Positions 43,044 to 53,200 of a stretch of DNA of 64,000 nucleotides are shown here, in pieces. The notes under the pieces are model-generated. The model did not search any database and was not told the DNA's origin. It worked only from the letters and a program-made list of their open reading frames with translations. This stretch comes from Polycladospora coralii (GTDB lineage Bacteria; Bacillota; Bacilli; Thermoactinomycetales; Thermoactinomycetaceae). The stretch spans positions 1-64,000 of the forward strand of contig NZ_JACXAG020000008.1 in the NCBI RefSeq assembly GCF_014773435.2. Reading direction: 5' to 3'. The translations under genes were made by a program, and so were the position numbers. Each line of letters begins with the position of its first letter. Within the stretch, counting starts at the first letter, position 1.

Positions 43044-43612
43044 TTATTCATATCTATGACTTCTATTTCCAGATATAGATTCAGGTATTTAATTGTTTGG
43101 ATTTCTGTACCAAGCTCTGAATTCATCAGCTGTCAATAGTCCTTTACCATATGCATCTCTCATATCACTATATTTTTGACCTGGTATATGCCCCATGTCC
43201 CATTGACCTTTTCTTGCCTTAGTTTTATCCCAAAATAATTCTTGCCCTGTATTAGAATCAAAAACTCTTCCATTTTGATCTTTAGCTGATTGCCATACAT
43301 ACTCAACTTGCCCTCTAGCATAAGCAGGTCTGTTATTGAATATATTATTGGTTGATGTGGATCCTGGAGCAGGAGCGAATCTACCATCAGGAGTCCTGTG
43401 AATGGCACACATATTATGCGTAAACACATTCAAATTCGACACATAATACGTATGAGAATCTTTCACCTTAAAGTAATAGACGGTGGTCTTTTTATCCTGC
43501 TTGATAACCTGGTCTACATGTAGGGTGTGTGCATCGGCGGTTTCGATGACTTCATCTTTGACGAGGACTTGGTAGATTTCAGTGACATCCCGTTGATATA
43601 GTCAGTCTAAAA
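43044..43612 (-). pseudogene. Pretoxin HINT remnant and GH-E nuclease tip with a nonsense codon (cassette B)
   Basis: The HINT end (43440-43612) reads YQRDVTEIYQVLVKDEVIE, HTLHVDQVIKQDKK and VKDSHTYYVSNLNVFTHN, lacking the middle of the domain. The tip reads APAPGSTSTNNIFNNRPA, FDSNTGQELFWDKTKARKGQ, WDMGHIPGQKYSDMRDAYG and AWYRNPNN, then TAA (43089-43091) where Tyr is conserved, and in the same frame IPESISGNRSHRYE-stop at 43044. The lost part carries the Glu of the Gly-His...Glu motif, so the truncated protein should be inactive. Confidence 0.8.
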
Positions 43613-43616
43613 ATGC

Positions 43617-43652
43617 AAAAAAAGACCATCCTTACAAATAAGCAAGAATGGT
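43617..43652 (-). terminator. Terminator after the active wapA-immunity pair
   Basis: On the minus strand ACCATTCTT pairs with AAGGATGGT, followed by CTTTTTTTG. It separates the active locus from the silent array. Confidence 0.88.
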
Positions 43653-43722
43653 TAGTCCTACTACACAACACTTAAGTTTTTTTGTGTTACAAATTTACTA
43701 TATCACGTCAGTTCAATTCAAA

Positions 43723-44187
43723 TTAGTTTATTTCATCCGCCTGAATAGAATTCAGAAACCCTTTAAAGGAATCTGCAATATAATATAAATCGTCAATAGT
43801 CATTTCCCCGTCTTCATATTCGAGTTCTTTTTCATGATCCCAAAAATAAATATATCCATATCTATTATTCGATAAATTCAAACATACAATATTTCCTCCT
43901 GCATCACGCCCAATTGGAATACAACTAATTGGTATTCTACACTTATATATTTCAAATAAATTTAATAAATCGTATGCTTCATCTGTCGCTAATCCAAACA
44001 TACACGTTAGAATGAATTTTTGCTCTCCGTTGTTGTGGTAAGTACAAGTGTCGTCTTCTACATAGCCACCATTATATTGCTGCAAAAAATCAATATAATC
44101 TTTTGGTAGTTTATAACCAGTCTTTTCTTCAAATGCAAGTAAATCATTTTCATTAAATTCTCTATCATTTAATACCATGTTTATCAT
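43723..44187 (-). CDS. SMI1/KNR4 (SUKH-1) immunity protein for the WapA toxin
   Basis: A 154-residue SUKH-1 protein. DLLAFEEKTGYKLPKDYIDF, LQQYNGGYVED, IPISCIPIGRDAGGNIVCLN and IYFWDHEKELEYEDGE are the family signature (LPxDYxxFLxxxNGG and GxDxxGN). SUKH proteins protect against many nuclease tips, WHH/HNH types in particular. GGAGG is six bases before the ATG. It begins 20 bases after the wapA-like gene ends, so it is the cognate immunity gene. Confidence 0.85.
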   Translation of the reverse strand: MINMVLNDREFNENDLLAFEEKTGYKLPKDYIDFLQQYNGGYVEDDTCTYHNNGEQKFILTCMFGLATDEAYDLLNLFEIYKCRIPISCIPIGRDAGGNIVCLNLSNNRYGYIYFWDHEKELEYEDGEMTIDDLYYIADSFKGFLNSIQADEIN

Positions 44188-44207
44188 TAGATACCTCCAT
44201 TATTTTC

Positions 44208-47200
44208 CTAAGGTCTTAGACCTTTCTTAATTAATGAAGCCCCTCCAGTATGCCTTACTGCCTGATGAATATCTGTTGGGACTAACATCATTGTTTTACC
44301 ATCTTCTACATGATGCCATGTATATCCTTGTGGAGTTTTCTTCACTCCTAGTTTCTCATTAGCCTTTTTAAAATCATAATAATGGTCGCCTATTAAGTCA
44401 GCAAACTCAAATTTATTTTTTGAATATGGACTAAAATCGGGGAAACCTTCTTTGGTAAACTTAACACCATCAGGATATTTTACTGCTAAATTTCCACTTA
44501 ATTCATAGGTTTGCCCTGCATATTTTTTATTTATTATCCTAATCCCATCTAAATTCTTTGAGGCTCCACCGACTGACGGTATTTTACCACCCGTATTCAC
44601 GGGGATTGTCGCACCTATACTTACTGAGAGCAAATCAGGATTAGATATATGAGCCCAGTATGTTTTCCACATAGCCGTCCAATTAAGACTACTATCACTA
44701 TCTGTATACTTCCCAGCTCTTACATCATCTAGATCTATACCTGACATTTCATCAACAAAACTATCGAGAACAGTATCTAGAAATGACTTAGGTTCAGGTG
44801 GTTTTGGCTTGGTTGTAGAGGTATTTTTGGTGCTATTACCACCTTTGGCTTCTCTTTTCTTTTTACCACACTCCCAATCGCAAGCCTTGCCTTTTGGTTT
44901 CCCCGTATTCAATTTCTTCTTTTGTTTTGTTAACGTTTGTCCATAAGATTCACCGTCATGTGTTTCACGATGAGCCTTGAAAACCTCTTTATTCGTAATT
45001 GAAGTATCATACGCCTGTGGCAAATGCCCATCCAATTCGCTATAACTGACCGGGTTCCCTCCTGCAAAGGCATAACGACTTCCTGTTGCAAGACTCATCG
45101 CCAGTCCAATATCTTGCGCGGCATCGGCGTACATGTCCCGGGTATCGAAGCGGGCGATGCTTGGGTTGTAGTTTCTAAAGCCCATGTCATAGGTTTCGGT
45201 ATCGTCGTCCCAGCGTTTCCCAGTGTAGCGGTACGGATTGTACATGGCTTTGTCTGGGTTAGCTTCGTCAATCTTGTCGACTCCAGTGAAGGCTTCTTTT
45301 TGGTTTTCACCGTACATGGTGTAGCCGTAGGTCGCACGGGTATTTCCGTTTTCATCGAATAGCATCTCGACGTCACCACGGGCGTTGGTGCCGTAGTAGG
45401 AGACTTCGTCTTTGTCGTGGTGCTGCATCGAGAGACGGGCTCCCCATGGTGCGTACGTGTAGGAGCGGATGATTTTACCGGCTACTTCTTCACTGATGAC
45501 ATCGTCAGATAGACCGAGGTAGTTGAAGGTGGTTGTCTCTTCTTTGTCGGTACCCACGCTTCCTGTGCGACTGGTGGTACGGTCGAAGGAGTCATAGGTA
45601 TAGGACGTGGTATTCACTTTCCCTTGGTCATCCATTTTTTGCATTTGCGTGAGACGACTAAAGCCATCGTATTGGTATTTCTCTGTTGCTTTTGTGCCAT
45701 CGTGCACCATCCGGAGGCTACCTAAGCTGTCGTAGAGGTAGGAATTTGTTTTTCCATCTACGGTTTGCGTCAGCATGCGGTTGCGGTCGTAAGTGTACGT
45801 CTTGGTTTTGCCGTTTTGTGTATGACTGATGATGTTACTATTGGCGTCTAGTTCCACGGTTTCATTCAGTGGATTGTCGCCTGTTTTCACCATTTGCGTC
45901 ACACGATCTCGTGGATCGTAGGTGTAACGGGTCTGGCTATTGACGGTCTTGCCATCAGCATCGATTAGCTGAAGGGTATCTTGTGTGCGATGTCCGTTTT
46001 CATTGTACGTAAGTGTATGCTGGTTCAGCAAGGTTTGATCAGACTTACGTGTTGTTTTTTGTTTCGGTAGTCCATCTAGGAAATAGCTGTAGCTGGTCGT
46101 ATTGCCATTTGGAATGACTGACTGGCTCACTTGTCCAAATTCGTTGTATTGATAGGACCACGTACGCGGGTTTGGATCGCTCATATTTTGCTTATCTTGA
46201 ATCGATTTAAGCAAGTTGCGTTCGGTGTAGGTGTAGTCTTGCACCCCACTATCATGTGCCCGCTGGATCAAGTTGCCGTTGCTATCGTATTGGTAGCGAA
46301 TGGTTTGATCCACTTGATTGTTCATCAATTGTTGCATCGTTTCCAGCTGGTTCAGCTTGTTATACCCCAGCTGATACGTATCCATCTTCGCATCTGTACT
46401 GTGATCTTGCAACTGGGTTAGGTTGCCATTGACGTCATACGAATAGGTAAAGGACTTCGTTTTCGATTGTGGCACTAGACGTATGCTTTCTGCTGAAACA
46501 AGTCCATTGGCATCATTACTTAGCACAACTTGATGTTTTGCATCTCCCTCAAAATGATAGGTACCTAGCTTCACCCATTCCCTATCTCTTTGTTGCTGGT
46601 TGATGCGAACAGTGTCTGTACCCCCATCATGATGGATCGTATAAGGTGCTTGGGTAGCAGATGTGGTAAAGGACGGATAACGTACATACAAATCATAGCG
46701 ATCTTTCGGTATATCAATGGACCAAGTCGCTTTACTTTCACCATTACCCGCTTCGCTCATTTGAACCTCTTGTAAGAGATTCCCCTCTATCAACTCTACT
46801 TGATCGAACCAAGCTTCTCCTCTTGCCGTATCGCTAGTATGATCGACTTCGAGCAAGATTCGAATATGAGTTGTATCGGGTCCCGTCTGGAATGTAAGGT
46901 CTTGCTTTGACCAGTCGTTTGTACCGGTAAGCTGTTGATCACGCGTATGGCTTTTTCTATCTGATGAGAACGATCCATTCTGCTCAAGTTGCATGAGATT
47001 AATAAAAGCATTCGCGTCTTTCAAATTTTTTGTTTTCACAAATGCTTGTAACGAATAGGTCGTATTGGGCTTAACTTGATATTCTTGACCAGCGGCAATA
47101 TATCCATAAGCACGATCTGTCGATGCTGTTGTTACTTTTAGCGCATACTCACCTTGATAAGCTTCTGTGCGATCTAACTGTATCGTTCCATTGTCTCTCG

Positions 47201-50200
47201 ACTTAAAGTTTTTCACCCACATATAAGGATATTTCTTCGCAGTTTCTTCATTTACTGGATAAAACTGCACTTGATCAAACCATGCTGTTCCTGAAGCATC
47301 CGCACTCGCATGGTTTACTTCCGCATATAATCGTACGACACTCGTATCTGGTGCTGTTTTAAAGGTAAAGGTTTGTTCATGCCAGTCCTTACTCCCCACA
47401 GCAGCTTGATCTTCTGTACCTGTATATCCTCCCGATGATAACGTACCCTGTGCATTTAATTGTCGGGTCAATAAGAATGCTTTCGCATCTGTTATATCTT
47501 CCGTACGTACTTTTGCTTTCATCGTATATACCGTGTTCGGCGTCACAGCGATATCTTGCGCCAGTATCCGATAACCGGATTGTGCAGTCTCTGATGAGGT
47601 GGTGATCTTCAGCATATGGCGCCCGTCTTCATTGACGATGCCAGATGTTCCTTCATCGTTTTTGACTAGTTCAAACCAATCTTTTGCTGGTAAAAATGCA
47701 TCTGCATCTTGATAAAACTGCACTTGATCAAACCATGCTGTTCCTGAAGCATTCGCACTCGCATGGTTTACTTCCGCATATAATCGTACGACACTCGTAT
47801 CTGATGCTGTTTTAAAGGTAAAGGTTTGTTCATGCCAGTCCTTACTCCCCACAGCAGCTTGATCTTCTGTACCTGTATATCCTCCCGATGATGTCGTACC
47901 CTGTGCATTTAATTGTCGGGTCAATAAGAATGCTTTCGCATCTGTTATATCTTCCGTACGTACTTTTGCTTTCATCGTATATACCGTGTTCGGCGTCACA
48001 GCGATATCTTGCGCCAGTATCCGATAACCGGATTGTGCAGTCTCTGATGAGGTGGTGATCTTCAGCATATGGCGCCCGTCTTCATTGACGATGCCAGATG
48101 TTCCTTCATCGTTTTTGACTAGTTCAAACCAATCTTTTGCTGGTAAAAATGCATCTGCATCTTGATAAAACTGCACTTGATCAAACCATGCTGTTCCTGA
48201 AGCATTCGCACTCGCATGGTTTACTTCTGCATATAGCCGTACGACACTCGTATCTGATGCTGTTTTAAAGGTAAAGGTTTGTTCATGCCAGTCCTTACTC
48301 CCCACAGCAGCTTGATCTTCTGTACCCGTGTATCCTCCCGATGATGTCGTACCCTGTGCATTTAATTGTCGGGTCAATAAGAATGCTTTCGCATCTGTTA
48401 TATCTTCCGTACGTACTTTTGCTTTCATCGTATATACAGTATTCGGCGTCACAGCGATATCTTGCGCCAGTATCCGATGACCGGATTGTGCAGTCTCTGA
48501 TGATGTGGTGATCTTTAGCATATGACGTCCATCTTCATGTACGATACCAGATGTTCCTTCATCATTTCGGACAAGCTCAAACCAACCGTCAGGTGCTAAA
48601 TAAGCCGCGTCTTCCATATCTGAATTCAGAAGTACGTTCTTTTCATTAATGTAAGACGTACTTCCATCCTGCCACTTCCCGGATGATTGAGCTTCTTTTA
48701 GATTCACTTCCACACTGCGGTCATTTTTCACGAGTTTGACTGCATCGGCAACAACTGAGCCACTAGCAGATCCCGTTAGAGTGACTTTACCTGTTTGCGC
48801 GTTGCTGAATGAATAACTACCAAGATTTACCCACTCTCCATGAAGATCAGGGTTGGACTGATCGACTTCGCGATATGACGTACCCTTGGCATGGATAATG
48901 CTGAAAGGTGCTCGTTTCGAACGCGTTTGATGATAAACATTTTTGATGTATACCTCGTAATCACCTGCTGCAGGTACATTTAATTTCCATGTAAAAGAGC
49001 CTGTAACGTTTTCATTTACGAGATAATTTGTTCCGTGATACTTATCACTATTAGGAGATGAAGCTCCCCAATCTCCCTCTTGCTCCACTTTAGTCGCATC
49101 CGCATTGTCAATAATAAGTGTAGTCTGATCAGAGTTACGCTCTGTTTCGGTCTTCACTTTTCCATCTGGATAGTAGGTCCAGTTTTGCTCTCTTTGCTCG
49201 GCTCCACCTTCACCGTTTAACGTATACTGCGTGGTTTGTCCGAGATCGTTGTAGGCGTATTTGGCCTGAATGCCGTGTGGATCGGTCGTTTGTTTGATCC
49301 AGCCATTATCAAAATAATCGACCTTTGTCACATTTCGCTTCGTTTGTCCCGATGAGGCGGGTGCACTAATTTCGGTAATACGGCTCAAATTGTCATACGT
49401 GTATTGAAGTTTATGTTCTTCACGCTCACGCGCGTTACTGCTATTCGGGTCACGTGGGTAAATGATTTCTTGTACCCGATTCAGCTTGTCATAGACCGTT
49501 TTATGAACATAATCCCCTTCTGTACTGGTTGCTACCCCACGCGGTGTAATCGTTTCGGTTAAGTTTCCGACGGTGTCATACTTATACTGCGTGGTGCGAA
49601 CGACATTTTGGTCATGCGGGGTTCGCATAGCGGTCAATTGACCATTTTCATCGTAACTCGCTTCGGTTATATTTCCTTCTTCATCTGTTACCTTGACCGG
49701 ATTGCCATCATGATCGTAGGTAAAGTGAACGCTGTTGCCGAGTGTATCCGTCTCTTTCGTAAGACGTCCGTTTAAGTCATAGGCATAGGTCGTGCTATAA
49801 TCGTCAGCTGCTTCAGTCTCATTCCCTTTCGGTTCAGTCACTTTGACCAAATTGCCGACGTTGTCGTATTCATAAGATAAGGTGTGTCCTTCACTATTGA
49901 TCACTTTGGCAATACGATGTAATTGATCAAACAGATATTGCGTAGCGTAATCATCTGGATCTTCTGATGTGAGGTTTCCTTTCGGTTGCGTTTCTTTAAT
50001 GAGATTCCCCACATGATCGTATTCATATGTGACGAGGCGTTTTGCTCCATTTGTCGTATCGGAGGGGAGTGTTGCCTGCATCACCCAGTCATTTTTGTTA
50101 TAGCTGTAAGTCGTTTTTACACCTGTTGGTGTGGTGGTTTCCAGTATGTTGTCGTTGGCATCGTAGACGGGTGCTGGGATCGTAATCTTACGTCCCGTCG

Positions 50201-53200
50201 CTTTGTCGACTGGCATGGTACTGGTAAGCGGTCGTAAGAACGAATCATACGTATAAGTACCCGTATTCCCGTCTGGATCGACTACGGTCAGCACTTCACC
50301 ACGTAACCCGTAGGAAACGGTCGTGCTCTTTCCTAGCGCATTGGTAACTTTTTCAGGTAAACCACTTGCACCATAGTTGCTATAGGTCGTTTTATTGCCC
50401 TTCGCATCGGTGATACTGGCTAGCAATTCATTCTGATAGGTATATTTGGTGGTGTAGTCACCTGCTGTAGCGGTCGCATTCCCTTTTGGTGCCGTTACAG
50501 TCAGCAAATTCCCCATCTGGTCATACGTATAGGTGGAAACGTGCCCTTCTGGACTGGTCACTTTCTTCAGATCTGCCACATGACCATCGAGATGGTAGTC
50601 ATACTCCATCTTCGTTTGCTTACGCTTACTCACGTCAGAGATGGCATTGTTCATGGCATCGGTTTGGGTAAGCATATAGCCATTGTCATCATAAGTCCAA
50701 GTGGTGACAGCACCATTGGCATTTTCTTTACGGATCAGGTTACGATCCTCATCCCAACCAAATTTATCCGTTTCATTGCGGTCATTGGTATATTCAATCG
50801 GACGCCCGTCGTTATTAAACTTATACACACTTTTGCGGTTTTTGGCATCAGTCACCACAGTGATCGCATTTTCAGCATCATCCGCAGAAGTCCGGTATTC
50901 TAAATGAGTTTCTTTTCCTTCCCGGTCTATGATTTTGGTGGCGTGACCGCCGTCATCATAGTAAACCTGACTAATATTCCCACGTGGATCGGTAATCGTC
51001 CGCATCCGATTTTGTTCATAGGAGAACTGGTAGACTTTAGCGCCTGTTTTTCCGTCTCCTTCTGTAATCTTGGTCAGATATCCTTCATGGTTATAGGTAA
51101 AGGAAAATTTCAGCCCTGAGATATCGGTCATGCTTTTCACTTGATTTAATACATCTGGATCACTCGTATCCTTCGATCCATAATATTCCATCGCGATGGT
51201 ACGACGACCGTGATGATCTTTTAAGTACTTAAGGAACTTCACCTTCAGATTCCCAACACTTCGTTTTTCGTACACATAATCCATTTTGAAACCATTACGA
51301 TCGATTGTTCTCGATATATAGCCTTCGCTATCAAAATAATAGTAAGTACCATCTTGCGTTGTAATGCGCCATTGATACGTTTTATTATTCATTGAGTTCA
51401 AAATGAGATGCAGTTTGCTTCCTTTTGGACTCTTAAACTTCTTGGTTTTCGTATCGTAAACAAATGTATATTTGGTTCCATCACCATCGATAAAGAGGAC
51501 GGTACCAGATAGAATTTTGCCTGTATGATCTATCTTAACCCCCTTGGAGTTTGCCGGTGTTCCCACACGCATCATATTGGTGAGGGCAAACGACCAACCT
51601 GGACCAAATAAGGAGTCTGATGCATCTAAGCTGTTGTAGGTGAGCGTCGGATTGGTGTCAAACCCTTTTGATGGATTGGAGAACGGACTGTAACTAAACA
51701 TGGTATTTCCATAAAAGAGGTTTGCGGTAATATCTGTACCTGCTCCTGTATATTTTCCAATTAATCCTTGGTGGGGTTCATAGCCGAGGTGTTCCGCTTT
51801 CTTCTGGGATTGTACGACAATCGCTTGTTGTAAAGCTGGAATCCCTTGGGCACTTTTTGATAAATATTCGCCCGATTGATTGACAATATCCCATTCCAGA
51901 TTCCGCGTTTCACGATATGCTTTAGTTTGCAGTACCGGCGCATGAATCTGGGCTTTTACCTGTACGGCTTCTCCAGGCTTTACATCTTTGGGCAGATTCA
52001 CACGATCGGTTCCTTGTGGCGCTTGATCACCGGACCACCGATAGGTCAGTTGTTCATCGCCCTTTTTCCAGATCCGATCCGTGGTGTTGGTGATGGTAAC
52101 CAGTACTTCATGGTTATCTCCAACCACCATATCGGCTGGGGTTTCGGGTGCATGATAAGTATTTTCTGCTGTTGGTAAAGTGTAAATCACTTTCAACTTT
52201 GGCCGTAGCGTCTTCTCTTTGGTTTCGTTACTTAAAAAGAGTGTCCGCTCAAGACTGCCTGGAAGCAGTTTTAACATGAAACCATAATTGGTCTTTGTAC
52301 CTGTGTGCCATGCATCAACGGCTTGTGTCGCGTTCCAAACACGCCATTTCGGATCGTTTGTAATTCCGGAAACGGTATCGAGTGTTGCGGAATCAAAATT
52401 TGCATTCGATGTATTCCATGTTGCACTTCCTTCATAAAATGCCTTCGTAAGAGTGTGCAACGCATACGTGGCGTCTGAACTCCCCCCATCAATATCACGA
52501 TACCAACCCCATAGATTTAAAGATGCATTGACAATTTTTGCACCCTTTGGAATATATTGGATATTAAAGCGCATGAGGGCTCGTGTTGTACCATATGTGC
52601 CACTATTGGTTCCAACCATTAACCAGTTCTTACCTTCAATGGTATTTAGATTCATGGTTGGCTTCGATTTGGATATCGTTGTATCTTCTTCTGGATTTTG
52701 AAACACTTTTAGTGCCATGCCCGCCTTCGGAAGACGCGTCAGGACAGAAGCACCTGGTTTAAGTTCTCCACTTTTTGTTTTCACAGCGATCATGTAATAG
52801 TAAGCATTTCCTAGTGGATCAGGGTCATCTGCTGGCGTGGGATCAGCTGTGGTATCCGTATAGTTCAATTGATATTTGTTATCGATTGGAGCGATCAAAG
52901 TAGACTCATCCGGAACAAAGTCTTGATAAACACTACGGTGTACTTGATATTCTACAAAGTCATCTTCTGTATACTTGGACCACTTCAGGTCTGCACCGGT
53001 AGCATAGACGGTTGTCGGTTCTGTAAGTGATACACTTGGTTCATCATAGATCACGGTTAACCGTGGACGTATGGAAGATTCATCATAGTTTTGACTGGCC
53101 GTATAAATGGGCCCGCCTTTCCCCAAGGTTTCATCTCGTGCACGTAACAAAAAACCATAGTTGGGTGCTGTACCTTGAAGCCATTTTTGTACCAATTCAC

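Noticed and set aside
21748-44187. All broken toxin tips being sequencing errors.
   Set aside because: Several lesions are substitutions, large deletions or truncations, and the immunity genes between them are open, which random errors would not spare. Single homopolymer indels (near 40440 and 24685) could still be errors.
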